Source: Nocardioides sp. L-11A
GTDB taxonomy: Bacteria; Actinomycetota; Actinomycetes; Propionibacteriales; Nocardioidaceae
Direction of reading: 5' to 3'
Assembly: GCA_029961745.1 (NCBI GenBank)
Contig: CP124680.1
Span: 2,852,001-2,916,000 of the forward strand
Length of the DNA: 64,000 nucleotides
Part shown: piece by piece, positions 41,097-50,380 of the stretch
Numbering within the stretch: position 1 is the stretch's first letter
How the letters are laid out: the number at the start of each line of letters is the position of its first letter
Program-made: the position numbers and the translations under genes
The notes under the pieces: model-generated
Seen by the model: the letters and a program-made list of their open reading frames with translations, nothing else
Told to the model about the DNA's origin: nothing
Databases searched by the model: none

Positions 41097-42149
41097 GTGA
41101 CTAGCTTCCGGCCCCGCGCCCTCGCCACCCTTTCTCTCGCGACGCTGGCCACCGCGACGCTCATCGGCTCGGGAGGTCCTGCACAGGCCGCCGACCGAGC
41201 GAAGCCCGAGACTCGCGTCATCAGCGCCTGCTTCAGCGTGAAGACCGGCAAGATCCGGATCGTCAAGAACGTCAAGCGGTGCCGGCCCAATGAGGACCAC
41301 ATCCGCTGGACCCGAGGCCTCGACCGCAACCGAGGACCGCAGGGCGCGACCGGGGTCAGTGGGCCGGCCGGACCCGCGGGCTCCGCGGGAGCGCCGGGGC
41401 CGACCGGGGCAACGGGGGGCATCGGGCCGGCCGGACCGACCGGGCCCGCCGGAGCACCGGGACCGACGGGTGCGGCCGGCACTGCGGGGAGCATCGGCCC
41501 CGCCGGACCGACCGGGCCCGCCGGAGCACCGGGACCGACGGGTCCCACCGGCGCCGTCGGTCCGACCGGTCCCACCGGGGCCGCGGGAGTGGCCGGCCCC
41601 ACCGGCCCGACCGGTCCGGCCGGGGCCGGGACCATGCTGTCGAGCAGCAGCGGCCCGGCGGCAGCGATCACGACGACCGTCCTCGGCGGCATCGGCAACA
41701 CCGCCGCCGTGCTCCCGATCAGCGGCACCGGCTCCGTCAACGGTGTCCCGATCGTCGGCGGCATGATCGACGCCACCGGCTCCGGGGTCGCGGGCCTGGC
41801 CCAGCCGATCACCGGAGACCGGACGCTGACCGGTATCGACGGCTACTTCACCAACAACGTCGCCATGTCGCTGGTCGGCACCACTCTCACCGCCGAGCTC
41901 CAGCTCTGGACGTCCTCGACGCCCAACAACGTGTTCACCCCGGTTCCCGGCGCGTCGTGCACACTGGCGCCCAGCTTCACCGGGATCCTCGCGATCGGCG
42001 AGGTCGCCAACTGCACCACCACCGGACTCTCGATTCCGCTGACCAACCAGACCCAGGCCATCCTCGTCGTGCGGTCGGACATCACGGCGGGGCTCGACAC
42101 CGTGACGACGCTGAGTGGCTACTGGTCCGCCGGACTCAAGCTGTCCTGA
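41097..42149 (+). CDS. Secreted collagen-like protein with BclB-type C-terminal domain
   Basis: A 350-residue protein. Residues 1-31 are a signal peptide ending AQAA. Residues ~38-75 form a small domain with two cysteines ([21 protein letters not shown]). Residues ~80-178 are about 33 Gly-X-Y triplets rich in GPTGPAG. Residues ~180-350 are a beta-rich domain ([23 protein letters not shown] [52 protein letters not shown]) that strongly resembles the trimerising C-terminal domain of Bacillus BclB exosporium glycoprotein. It probably forms trimeric surface filaments. It starts with GTG, with TAGCGT 6 nt upstream. Confidence 0.88.
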   Translation: MTSFRPRALATLSLATLATATLIGSGGPAQAADRAKPETRVISACFSVKTGKIRIVKNVKRCRPNEDHIRWTRGLDRNRGPQGATGVSGPAGPAGSAGAPGPTGATGGIGPAGPTGPAGAPGPTGAAGTAGSIGPAGPTGPAGAPGPTGPTGAVGPTGPTGAAGVAGPTGPTGPAGAGTMLSSSSGPAAAITTTVLGGIGNTAAVLPISGTGSVNGVPIVGGMIDATGSGVAGLAQPITGDRTLTGIDGYFTNNVAMSLVGTTLTAELQLWTSSTPNNVFTPVPGASCTLAPSFTGILAIGEVANCTTTGLSIPLTNQTQAILVVRSDITAGLDTVTTLSGYWSAGLKLS

Positions 42150-42185
42150 CGGAGCCGACACTCGGTCCTCGGACACCGCGGCCCG

Positions 42186-42218
42186 GCCCCGACGCTCTGC
42201 ACGGCAGAGCGTCGGGGC
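42186..42218 (+). terminator. Strong hairpin terminator after the collagen-like gene
   Basis: GCCCCGACGCTCTGC (42186-42200) and GCAGAGCGTCGGGGC (42204-42218) are perfectly complementary 15-nt arms with a 3-nt loop, 36 bp after the stop. It is followed by TCTC rather than a T-run. Confidence 0.8.
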
Positions 42219-42456
42219 TCTCGCGCGTGGGCTGCGTCGTGTAGCACAGGTGCAAGCTCACGGCCTTCTCTTCGGCGATGTCTGCCGTTATGCTGAACCT
42301 CGCGTCCACCGAGCGCCCGATCGTTCAGTTTTTCTGAAAAGTCCGGTGCAGAAGTCCTCGATGGACGCGTGGCCGCGACCGCCCACAGACTCCCTTCCTG
42401 AGACCTAAGCCGCGGCCCCGATCGGATCGGGACCGCCTGACAGGAAGCGCGACCCT
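42219..42456 (+). promoter_or_regulatory. Leader region of the peptide-importer operon
   Basis: This 238-bp gap sits between the terminator and the first dpp-like gene. It holds a small TTCAG-TTTTT-CTGAA hairpin (42324-42338) and a larger stem GCGGCCCCGATC (42412-42423) against GATCGGGACCGC (42425-42436) with one mismatch. AGGAAG (42442-42447) follows at RBS distance from ATG 42457. Unlike most genes here, this operon has a real 5' leader, and the stem just before the RBS could affect translation. I see no known riboswitch. Confidence 0.45.
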
Positions 42457-44166
42457 ATGGCGAATCGATCCCGGAGAGTGGTGCCCGTCGGGCTCGCCCT
42501 CGTCCTGGCCCTCGCGGTGGCCGGCTGCAATGCCAACTCGTCGTCCGGCGACTCCACCGAGGACAAGGGCAAGTCCGCGTCGGCGATGGAGTCCGTGCCC
42601 CAGGGTGGGACCCTGCACTACCTCTCCCGACGGGCCACCGAGACCTTCGAGACGGCCAACGCGCAGATGGTGCCGACCAGCCGGCTGCGGTGGGTCCACC
42701 GCGGGCTGACGTCGTGGCAGACGTTCCCCGACAAGGACACCGTCCTGGTCCCGGACCTGGCCACCGACACCGGTACGACGGACGACGGTGGCAAGACCTG
42801 GACGTTCACGCTCCAGGAGGGCCTGAAGTTCTCCGACGGCAGCCCGATCACGGCGCAGGACGTCAAGTACGGGATCGAGCGCTCGTTCGCGCCGATGTTC
42901 CAGGGCGGTCTCGGATACCACAAGACGCTGCTCGAGGGCGGGCCCGACTACGACGGTCCGTACGACGGCAAGGAGCTCGACTCCATCGAGGTCGTCGACG
43001 ACCACCAGCTCGTGTTCCACCTCAGCCGCCCGTTCGGCAACTGGCCATGGATCGTGAGCATGCCCGCGTTCGCGCCGGTGCCGAAGGCGGCCGACACCGA
43101 ACCCGAGACCTACGGCGAGAACCCGGTCGCCAGCGGTCCCTACATGGTGACGAGCTTCAGCAAGGGGACCCAGGCGGTGCTCGAGCGCAACCCGAACTGG
43201 AGCGCCGACACCGACCAGGCGCGCCTCGCCGGCCCCGACAAGATCGTCCTCGACATGGGCCTGAACAACGACACGATCGTCCAGCGCCTGATCGACGACA
43301 AGGGCGACGACCAGAGCGCGATCAGCAATGCCCTCATCTCGCCGTCGCAGTTCCAGCGCATCGAGTCGGACCCGTCCGTCTCGGACCGGATGGCCAACGG
43401 GCCGTCGGGCTACTTCCGCTATCTCGCGATGAACGTCACCCGCCCCGGACTCTCCGACGTCCGGGTGCGCCAGGCGATCAACTACGCGATCAACAAGGCC
43501 GAGATCCAGAGCGTGTACGGCGGCCCCAAGTTCGGCGGCCAGCTCACCTCGTCGATCATGACCGAGGGCATCCCCGGCGCGACCGACTACGACCTGTACG
43601 ACGGGGGTGACACCGGCGACGTCGAGAAGGCCAAGAGCCTGCTGGCCGAGGCCGGCGTGACCGACCTGAAGCTCAGCCTCACCTATCCGACCGACGTCAG
43701 TGCGATCGAGGAGAAGGAGGCGCAGAGCATCAAGAACTCGCTCGCCCGGGTCGGCATCGACGTCGAGCTCAAGGGCCTCGACGGCGACGGCTGGTACGAG
43801 CTGATCTCGTCGGCCGACGGCGACTACGACATGACGACGAGCGGCTGGGGCGCGGACTTCCCGAGCGGCATGAGCACCATCCAGCCGCTCTTCGCGTCGA
43901 GCGAGATCGGCGACGGAGGCGGCAACGCGTCGCAGTATTCCAACCCCGACGTGGATGCCGCCATCGACGCCGCCATCTCCGAGCCCGACCTCGACAAGGC
44001 GGGCGAGATGTGGGCGGCCATCGACCGGCAGATCATGGAGGACGCGCCCATCGTGCCGATCCTCGTCCAGCGCACCCAAGCCCTGGCCGGTTCGAAGATC
44101 GTGAACTACTTCATGCCCGCCTACCCGCCGTTCGCGAACGAGCTGGTCGTCGGTGTCGATCGCTGA
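42457..44166 (+). CDS. ABC transporter substrate-binding lipoprotein (family 5, peptide type)
   Basis: A 569-residue extracellular binding protein. The lipoprotein signal ends LALAVAGC (mature Cys ~23), followed by a Ser/Asp/Lys-rich linker. Family-5 (SBP_bac_5) motifs include LVPDLATDTGTTDDGGKTWTF, LKFSDGSPITAQDVKYGIER and RVRQAINYAINKAEI. It captures oligopeptides or similar solutes for the permeases encoded next. It starts with ATG with a good RBS. It overlaps the first permease by 14 bp, so all five importer genes are coupled. Confidence 0.95.
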   Translation: MANRSRRVVPVGLALVLALAVAGCNANSSSGDSTEDKGKSASAMESVPQGGTLHYLSRRATETFETANAQMVPTSRLRWVHRGLTSWQTFPDKDTVLVPDLATDTGTTDDGGKTWTFTLQEGLKFSDGSPITAQDVKYGIERSFAPMFQGGLGYHKTLLEGGPDYDGPYDGKELDSIEVVDDHQLVFHLSRPFGNWPWIVSMPAFAPVPKAADTEPETYGENPVASGPYMVTSFSKGTQAVLERNPNWSADTDQARLAGPDKIVLDMGLNNDTIVQRLIDDKGDDQSAISNALISPSQFQRIESDPSVSDRMANGPSGYFRYLAMNVTRPGLSDVRVRQAINYAINKAEIQSVYGGPKFGGQLTSSIMTEGIPGATDYDLYDGGDTGDVEKAKSLLAEAGVTDLKLSLTYPTDVSAIEEKEAQSIKNSLARVGIDVELKGLDGDGWYELISSADGDYDMTTSGWGADFPSGMSTIQPLFASSEIGDGGGNASQYSNPDVDAAIDAAISEPDLDKAGEMWAAIDRQIMEDAPIVPILVQRTQALAGSKIVNYFMPAYPPFANELVVGVDR

Positions 44167-45082
44167 GTCCCAGCAGGCGGAGGGCCGGCGTACGTCGGTC
44201 CTCCGCCGGTTCGCCCGCCGGCGCGCCGGCGTGGCCGGGCTGGTCATGCTGGTCGTCCCGATGGTGGCGGGGCTGTGCGCCCCGCTGCTGGTGCGGCTGG
44301 AGGGCCAGGACCCGCACACCTTCCACACCGACCTGCTGGACCCGAACGGCGGCCGGCCGCTCGGCGCGTTCGGCGGCGTCAGCGCCGACCACTGGCTCGG
44401 CGTCGCGCCGGTCACCGGCGTCGACCTGTTCGCCCAGATCGTCTACGGCATCCGCTCCTCGCTGTTCATCGCGTTCGGCGCGAGCATCCTGTCCATCGTG
44501 GTCGCGGCGGTCCTCGGCACGGCGATGGGCTACTTCGGCGGCTGGGTCAACGCCGTCGCCGGTCGCCTCATCGACTTCATGTTCGGCTTCCCGGGCCTGA
44601 TGTTCGTCATCGCGATCATGGCCATCGTGCCGCCGGAGCTGCCCCGGGGCCTGGTGCTCGTCCTGGTGCTGGCCTTCTTCGGCTGGACCGTCCCGGCCCG
44701 GATCATCGGCGCCCAGGCGAGCGCGATCAACGCCCGTGCCTTCGTCGAGGCCGCCCGGGCGACGGGCGCCCCGCCCGGCCAGATCATCCGCCGCGAGATG
44801 CTGCCTCACCTGTTCGGTCTGGTCGTCGTGCTGTTCGCGATGTCGCTGCCCGGCAACGTCAGTGTCGTGGCCGGTCTCTCCTTCCTGGGCGTCGGCCTGC
44901 GCGGCGACGTACCCGATCTCGGCAAGCTGCTCTCCGACTCCCTGCCGTGGATCTACAGCGGTGCGGACGTCTGGTACATGCTCTTCCCCGGCGCCGTGGT
45001 GTTCCTGATCGTCTTCGGCGCCACGCTCGCCGGCGACGCGCTCCGCGATGTCCTCGACGTGCGCACGGAGGATGCCGCATGA
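44153..45082 (+). CDS. ABC peptide transporter permease (DppC type)
   Basis: A 309-residue permease with the OppC/DppC N-terminal region (RRFARRRAGVAGLVML) and a six-TM core. The EAA-loop ARAFVEAARATGAPPGQIIRREMLPH (~183-208) docks the ATPase. It starts with GTG inside the binding-protein gene and overlaps the next permease by ATGA. Here the C-type permease precedes the B-type, the reverse of the common dppABCDF order. Confidence 0.93.
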   Translation: MSIAESQQAEGRRTSVLRRFARRRAGVAGLVMLVVPMVAGLCAPLLVRLEGQDPHTFHTDLLDPNGGRPLGAFGGVSADHWLGVAPVTGVDLFAQIVYGIRSSLFIAFGASILSIVVAAVLGTAMGYFGGWVNAVAGRLIDFMFGFPGLMFVIAIMAIVPPELPRGLVLVLVLAFFGWTVPARIIGAQASAINARAFVEAARATGAPPGQIIRREMLPHLFGLVVVLFAMSLPGNVSVVAGLSFLGVGLRGDVPDLGKLLSDSLPWIYSGADVWYMLFPGAVVFLIVFGATLAGDALRDVLDVRTEDAA

Positions 45083-46065
45083 TCACCTATGTCACCCGTC
45101 GCATGGTCACCGCGGTGTTCATGCTCCTCGCGATCGCCTTCGTGACGATCGCCCTCTTCTTCGGCGCCTCGAAGGATCCCGCCCGGGCGATGTGCGGCAA
45201 GCCGTGCCCGGCGGAGACCAAGGCCAAGGTCAGCGCCTACATGCAGACCGACCAGAGCGTGGTGTGGCAGTACGGCGAGTTCGTGAAGGGACTCTTCGTC
45301 GGCCGCACGTACGGCGAGGGGGCGCAGCGGGTCGAGTGCGCCGCGCCGTGCTTCGGCTACTCCTTCCCGAACCGCAGCGACGTCACCTCGCTCATCGCCG
45401 AGCGGCTGCCGGTGACCCTGTCGCTCGCGGCGGGAGCGGCAGTCCTGTGCCTGGTCGTCGGCATCGGGCTCGGCACGCTCTCGGCGATCCGCAAGGGCGG
45501 GATCGTGGACCGGTTCTCGACCGGGTTCGCGATGTTCGGACTCTCGGTGCCGACCTTCCTCGTCGGCCTGCTCGTCGTGCAGGTGTTCGGGTTCATGCTC
45601 AACGTGCTGCCGTTCTCGGGCTTCGTGTCGTTCTCGGAGTCGCCCGCCGGCTGGGCCTGGCACCTGATCGGACCGTGGATGGTGCTGTCGTTCATCCTGG
45701 CCGCCGGCTACATCCGGGTCACCCGGACCCAGCTGCTCAACGAGCTGTCGGCCGAGCATCTGGTCGCGATGACCGCGCGCGGTGCCTCGCCACGACAGGT
45801 CAACCGGCACGCCGTCCGGGGCGTGATGGTGCCGATCAGCGCGATGTTCGCGCTCGACGTCACCGCGCTGCTGGGCGGCTCGGTGATCGCGGAGAAGGTC
45901 TTCAGCCTCCACGGCCTCGGCGACCTGCTGCTGTCCGGCGTCAACGAGGCCGACCTGAGCATCGTGATGGGCGTGACGCTCTTCTCGGCCTTCCTCATCA
46001 TCGTCGGCAACCTGCTCGTCGACCTCGCCCTGCCGCTTCTCGACCCGAGGATCCGCCGTGCCTGA
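45079..46065 (+). CDS. ABC peptide transporter permease (DppB type) with Cys-rich insert
   Basis: A 328-residue permease with the DppB N-terminus (MITYVTRRMVTAVFMLL) and the C-terminal EAA loop (HLVAMTARGASPRQVNRHAV). The extracytoplasmic stretch after TM1 (~35-100) carries four cysteines in two pairs, MCGKPCP and VECAAPCF, not usual for DppB. They could form disulfides or bind a metal near the docking site of the binding protein. It overlaps neighbours on both sides. Confidence 0.93.
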   Translation: MITYVTRRMVTAVFMLLAIAFVTIALFFGASKDPARAMCGKPCPAETKAKVSAYMQTDQSVVWQYGEFVKGLFVGRTYGEGAQRVECAAPCFGYSFPNRSDVTSLIAERLPVTLSLAAGAAVLCLVVGIGLGTLSAIRKGGIVDRFSTGFAMFGLSVPTFLVGLLVVQVFGFMLNVLPFSGFVSFSESPAGWAWHLIGPWMVLSFILAAGYIRVTRTQLLNELSAEHLVAMTARGASPRQVNRHAVRGVMVPISAMFALDVTALLGGSVIAEKVFSLHGLGDLLLSGVNEADLSIVMGVTLFSAFLIIVGNLLVDLALPLLDPRIRRA

Positions 46066-47092
46066 CCCCGTCCTCCAGGTCGAGGACCTGACCATCTCCT
46101 TCTCCTCCGGCGCCACCTCCTTCGACGTCGTGCGCGACCTCTCGGTGACCCTCGACGGCGGCCGCACGCTGGCCGTCGTGGGGGAGTCGGGCTCGGGCAA
46201 GACCATCACCGGTCGGGCGATCATGCAGCTGCTCCCGCGCGGCGCGAGCGCGCGGGGTCGGATCGTCGTCGCGGGTCGGGACATGCTGGGCGCCGACGAG
46301 CGCTCGCTGCGCCGCGCCCGCGGTGCCGACGTGTCGATGGTGTTCCAGGACTCCATGTCGGCGCTCAGCCCGTACCTCGACATCGGCGGCCACATCGCAC
46401 AGGCGATCCGGCTGCACGACCCGTCGGTGTCCCGGCGGGCCGGCCGGGCGCGGGCGGCCGAGATGCTGGAGCGGGTCGGGATCCCCGACCCGGGCCACGC
46501 CGTACGCCGCTTCCCGCACGAGTTCTCCGGCGGCATGCGGCAGCGGGCGGTGATCGCGATGGCCCTGGTCAACCGGCCCGCGCTGCTGATCGCCGACGAG
46601 CCGACGACCGCGCTCGACGTGACCGTCCAGGCCCAGATCCTGGCCCTGCTCCGTGAGCTGCAGCAGGAGTACGGCATGGCGATGCTGCTGATCAGCCATG
46701 ACTTCGGGGTGGTGGCGAGCGCGGCGGACGACGTCCTCGTCCTCTACGCCGGTCGCGAGGCGGAGTACGGCAGTCTGCGCGACATCTTCGAGGAGCCGGC
46801 TCACCCCTACACGGCCGGCCTGCGCGCCGCGACACCGCGGCTGGACGCACGCCTCGACCATGGTGGCGAGCGGACCCGGCTGCGGGCGATCCCGGGCGCG
46901 CCGACGTCCCTGCGCGACGCGGGTGCGGGCTGCGCCTTCGCTCCGCGCTGTGGTCTCACCGACCGAGTGGGCGAGCGGTGCCGGGTCGAGATCCCCCTGC
47001 CCGCGCCGCGACCGTCGGGCGCTGCCGGCGGCGTCCACCGCGCCGCCTGCCACCTCGACCGACTCCCGTCGCTGCCGGAGGTGGGCCGGTGA
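46058..47092 (+). CDS. ABC peptide transporter ATP-binding protein (DppD type)
   Basis: A 344-residue ATPase with Walker A GESGSGKT (~43-50), signature FSGGMRQRAVIAMAL, Walker B LIADEPTTALD and H-loop LISHDFGVV. The C-terminal oligopeptide domain has the family's zinc/cysteine block (GAGCAFAPRCGL, ERCR, ACHL), typical of the OppD/DppD family. GTG start overlaps the DppB-type stop, and GTGA couples it to the last ATPase. Confidence 0.94.
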   Translation: MPDPVLQVEDLTISFSSGATSFDVVRDLSVTLDGGRTLAVVGESGSGKTITGRAIMQLLPRGASARGRIVVAGRDMLGADERSLRRARGADVSMVFQDSMSALSPYLDIGGHIAQAIRLHDPSVSRRAGRARAAEMLERVGIPDPGHAVRRFPHEFSGGMRQRAVIAMALVNRPALLIADEPTTALDVTVQAQILALLRELQQEYGMAMLLISHDFGVVASAADDVLVLYAGREAEYGSLRDIFEEPAHPYTAGLRAATPRLDARLDHGGERTRLRAIPGAPTSLRDAGAGCAFAPRCGLTDRVGERCRVEIPLPAPRPSGAAGGVHRAACHLDRLPSLPEVGR

Positions 47093-47877
47093 GCACCTCG
47101 ATCCTGGAGATGACCGACGTCAGCAAGCGGTTCCCCGGTGCCGGCGCCTTCGGTCGCGGTCGCCGCGGTCACCTCGCGGTCGACGGCGTATCGCTCCGCG
47201 TGGAGCGCGGCGAGGCACTGGGCCTGGTGGGGGAGTCCGGCTCGGGCAAGTCGACGCTCGCTCGGATGGCCAATGGGCTCGTCGTCCCGAGCTCGGGCAC
47301 CGTCCGGACCGACGGCCACGACGTCGCGGCTCTGGGCAGACGCGGCCTGCGCCGGCTGCGGCGCAATGTCGCGATGGTGTTCCAGGACCCGCTCGCCTCG
47401 CTCAACCCGCGCCAGACCGTGCGCCAGACCCTGGAGAACGTCTACCGGGCGCACGGTGAGACGACGTCCACGACCGAGCTCGTCGCGCTGCTCGCGTCGG
47501 TCGGCCTCGGTGCCGACTACCTCGGCCGCTACCCGCACGAGGCGTCCGGCGGCCAGCTCCAACGGGTCGCCGTGGCTCGCGCGCTCGCGCTCAAGCCGGA
47601 CCTGATCATCGCCGACGAGCCGACCTCCGCGCTCGACGTGTCGGTGCGTGCCCAGATCCTCAACCTGCTCGCGGACCTCCAGCGGGACCAGGGGATCTCC
47701 TTCCTCCACGTGAGCCACGACCTGGCGGTGATCCGGCTCTACAGCGACCGGGTCGCGGTCATGCACCAGGGGCGGATCGTGGAGACCGGACCGTCCGAGG
47801 AGATCTTCCGCGCTCCGCAGCACCCGTGCACGCGGGCGCTCGTGGCGGCGACCCCGGAGGCCGAGCTGCCGAGCTGA
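47089..47877 (+). CDS. ABC peptide transporter ATP-binding protein (DppF type)
   Basis: A 262-residue ATPase with Walker A GESGSGKST, signature ASGGQLQRVAVARAL, Walker B LIIADEPTSALD and VSHDLAVIRL. It lacks the long C-terminal Cys domain of its partner, ending at ALVAATPEAELPS, so it is on the short side for DppF. It completes the importer: one binding protein, two permeases, two ATPases. Confidence 0.94.
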   Translation: MSTSILEMTDVSKRFPGAGAFGRGRRGHLAVDGVSLRVERGEALGLVGESGSGKSTLARMANGLVVPSSGTVRTDGHDVAALGRRGLRRLRRNVAMVFQDPLASLNPRQTVRQTLENVYRAHGETTSTTELVALLASVGLGADYLGRYPHEASGGQLQRVAVARALALKPDLIIADEPTSALDVSVRAQILNLLADLQRDQGISFLHVSHDLAVIRLYSDRVAVMHQGRIVETGPSEEIFRAPQHPCTRALVAATPEAELPS

Positions 47878-47892
47878 CCTGCCCGGAGCACT

Positions 47893-47914
47893 GCACGGCA
47901 CCGACGAGCCGTGC
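47893..47914 (+). terminator. Hairpin after the importer operon
   Basis: GCACGGC (47893-47899) and GCCGTGC (47908-47914) pair perfectly around an 8-nt loop, 16 bp after the last importer stop. It is short but well placed. Confidence 0.5.
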
Positions 47915-47953
47915 CACGATCTGCACCATGACTCACCGATAGAGAGAAGACAC

Positions 47954-48808
47954 GTGGGAACCGACCTGTTCGTCCGGACGTACGGGCGGGACGCAGCCGA
48001 TGCGCCCGCCATCCTGATCCTGCACGGCGCCGTGGAGTCCGGCGAGTGCTACGGCGACGCCGTCGACCGCTGGGGCGGCGACTTCCACATCGTCGCACCC
48101 GACGCCCGGGGCCACGGGAAGTCGCCCGGCCGCCGTCCCGACCACGAGGGTGTGCCGTCGACCGACGTCATGGTGCAGGACGCGATCGACATCCTCGGCG
48201 ACCTGCTGGCGGACACCGGGCGCAAGACCCTGGTCGTCGGGCACTCCATGGGCGCGCGGATCGCCGCGTTCGTCGCCGCCGACGCGCCGCACCTCGTCGC
48301 CGGCGTCGTCCTGGAGGACCCGCCGTGGTGGGTGCCGGAGGCGGGGCCCAACCCGTGGCTGAGCGTTCCCGCCGACCAGCGGGAGCGGGATCCCTTCGAC
48401 GAGGTGGACACGTCCACCGTCGAGGAGCTCGTCGACCTCCAGCGCGAGCTCAAGCCGCACTGGCCCGAGCAGGAGCTGCTCCCGCTGGCCGAGGCGATGA
48501 AGGCCGTCGACACCGACTACATGGAGCAGCGGCTGCACGAGAAGCGCCGGATCTGGACCCCGACCGCACGCCAGATCACGGTCGGCCCGGCGGGCGTGCC
48601 CGCGCTGCTGGTGACCGGGACCGGCGACGTCATCGTCGACAAGCACTCGCGCGATCGGCTCACCGCGGTCGCGCCCGGCTTCGACGTCGTCGTCATCGAG
48701 GGCGCGCACCACTGCGTGCGCCGCGACAAGCCGGAGGAGTACCACCGGCACGTGGACGCCTTCCTGCGTGAGAACGCGCCCTCCGCCGGGGCGGTCACTC
48801 CACGCTGA
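47954..48808 (+). CDS. Alpha/beta hydrolase
   Basis: A 284-residue alpha/beta-hydrolase. LILHGAVESGECYG is the oxyanion strand (~22-35), VVGHSMGARIAAF the nucleophile elbow (Ser ~97), and GAHHCVRRDKPEEYH holds the histidine. The cap region has a long acidic stretch (DEVDTSTVEELVDLQREL). No signal peptide. It could be an esterase, peroxidase or C-C hydrolase. It starts with GTG after GAGAGAAGA. It converges on a LysR gene with a 14-bp overlap, and may have its own promoter after the importer terminator. Confidence 0.88.
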   Translation: MGTDLFVRTYGRDAADAPAILILHGAVESGECYGDAVDRWGGDFHIVAPDARGHGKSPGRRPDHEGVPSTDVMVQDAIDILGDLLADTGRKTLVVGHSMGARIAAFVAADAPHLVAGVVLEDPPWWVPEAGPNPWLSVPADQRERDPFDEVDTSTVEELVDLQRELKPHWPEQELLPLAEAMKAVDTDYMEQRLHEKRRIWTPTARQITVGPAGVPALLVTGTGDVIVDKHSRDRLTAVAPGFDVVVIEGAHHCVRRDKPEEYHRHVDAFLRENAPSAGAVTPR

Positions 48809-49757
48809 ACGTGTCGGACCGTGCGAGCGGGCCGTAGATCTCCGAGTCCGGCTCGGCGAGCGCGGCCCGCATCGCCTCCAGGCCCGCGCGGACGACCGGG
48901 TGCCCCTGGTTGTCGCGCCGGGTCGTCATGATCACCTTGCGCAGCGGCGCGATGCCGCGCGTGGGCAGGATGGTGACCCACTCCGCGTCGCGCGCCGAGA
49001 GGGCCGACTCCGGCGCCAGGCAGATCCCCGCCTCCGCGGCGACCAGCGCGACGGCGGCACGGTAGTCGTCGGACACGTGCGCGATCGGTGGGTGGAAGCC
49101 CACCTCGGCGCATGCCTGCAGCACCATCGTCCGGCACGGGTTGCCGGGCGACGGCATCACCCAGCCCTCCTCGCTGAGCTGGGTGAGCTCGATGCCCTCC
49201 TCGCCCGCCAGCGGATGCCCGTGCGGGAGGACCGCCTTGAACCGCTCGATGTAGAGCGGGAACTTCGCGATGTCGGGGGAGTCGCGCTCGGGGTCCGACT
49301 CGTACTCCAGGCTCACGGTGACGTCGATGTCGCCGCGCATCAGCATCCGGTGGCTCATGTGCGCCTCGGCGTCGACGACCGTGACGTCGACGCCGGGTGC
49401 CTGGTGTCGGAGCTCGACGATCGCCGGCGCGACCACCCAGCTGATCGCGGTCGGGAAGGCACCGATCCGTAACTGGCCCAGCACGCCGCCGGCATGTGCC
49501 GCGAGATCGGCCTCGGCCAGCTTCAGCCGGGAGCTGATCTCCTCGGCGTGCTCGGCGAGGATCCGGCCCGCGGGGGTCAGCGCCAGCTTGCGCCCCGTGC
49601 GTACGACGAGCGCATGGCCGACCTCCCGTTCGAGGGCGGCCAGCTGCTGCGACACCGCGGACGGCGTCAGGTGCAGCGCCGCGGCGGTCGCGGTGACCGA
49701 GTCGGACAGTACGAAGGCACGCAGGACGAGGAGACGTCGGGGGTCGATCGTCGGCAC
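48795..49757 (-). CDS. LysR-family transcriptional regulator
   Basis: A 320-residue regulator. The N-terminal winged HTH shows DSVTATAAALHLTPSAVSQQLAALEREVGHALVVR (HTH ~18-52, split here for length: SVTATAAALHLTPS, AVSQQLAALEREVG). The effector domain follows (GQLRIGAFPTAISWVVAPAI, then GDIDVTVSLEYE). GTG 49757 is preferred over GTG 49793 because the HTH spacing fits. It faces away from the YbaK gene; its regulon is unknown, with that neighbour or the hydrolase as candidates. Confidence 0.92.
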   Translation of the reverse strand: MPTIDPRRLLVLRAFVLSDSVTATAAALHLTPSAVSQQLAALEREVGHALVVRTGRKLALTPAGRILAEHAEEISSRLKLAEADLAAHAGGVLGQLRIGAFPTAISWVVAPAIVELRHQAPGVDVTVVDAEAHMSHRMLMRGDIDVTVSLEYESDPERDSPDIAKFPLYIERFKAVLPHGHPLAGEEGIELTQLSEEGWVMPSPGNPCRTMVLQACAEVGFHPPIAHVSDDYRAAVALVAAEAGICLAPESALSARDAEWVTILPTRGIAPLRKVIMTTRRDNQGHPVVRAGLEAMRAALAEPDSEIYGPLARSDTFSVE

Positions 49758-49875
49758 ACAGGCTCCGTCGCGCGTCGGCCCGGGCGTCGGCACGGCGGTG
49801 GGAGCCGTGGGGCGGGACCGGGGGAGCCTCGATGCTAGCGGTTACGGACTGGGGGCCGGGTCCTAGATTGAGGGT

Positions 49876-50364
49876 GTGCCCGAGCAGCCCGACCCGACCG
49901 ACCAGTCCTCCCGTGCGATCGCGGCCGCCGAACGGCTCGGCCTGTCCTTCGAGGTCATCCGGCACGGACCGGTCGGCTCGCTGGAGGAGGCGGCGGCGGT
50001 CCGCGGCATCGCGCCGCGCCAGATCGTCAAGACGATGGTCGTGCGGGTCGCCGACGGCGATCACCGCTTCGTGCTGGTGCCCGGCGACCGCGAGATCTCC
50101 TGGCCGCGGCTGCGCGCGCTGCTGGGCGTCAACCGGCTCTCGATGCCGTCGGCCGACGCCGCGCGCGAGGTGACCGGCTACGTCCGCGGCACGATCACTC
50201 CGCTGGGCTCCGCCACCGTGCTTCCGGTGATCGCCGACGCGCGGGTCACCGGCACCGTCTCGCTCGGCGGCGGAGGGTACGGCGTCGCGCTCACCCTCGA
50301 CGGGGACGCGCTGGTCGCCGCGCTCGGCGCCACCGTCGCCGACGTGACGGCGGCATCGGACTGA
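49876..50364 (+). CDS. YbaK/ProX-type aminoacyl-tRNA deacylase
   Basis: A 162-residue protein of the YbaK/EbsC family, which hydrolyses misacylated tRNAs such as Cys-tRNA(Pro). GIAPRQIVKTMVVRV holds the conserved Lys, and DREISWPRLRALLGVNRLSMPSADAAREVTGYVRGTITPLG (quoted in parts: VNRLSMPSADAA, TGYVRGTITPLG) is the binding block. The exact tRNA is not assignable. It starts with GTG, with TAGATT 6 nt upstream. Confidence 0.92.
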   Translation: MPEQPDPTDQSSRAIAAAERLGLSFEVIRHGPVGSLEEAAAVRGIAPRQIVKTMVVRVADGDHRFVLVPGDREISWPRLRALLGVNRLSMPSADAAREVTGYVRGTITPLGSATVLPVIADARVTGTVSLGGGGYGVALTLDGDALVAALGATVADVTAASD

Positions 50365-50380
50365 CCGCGCGCGGTGCCGC

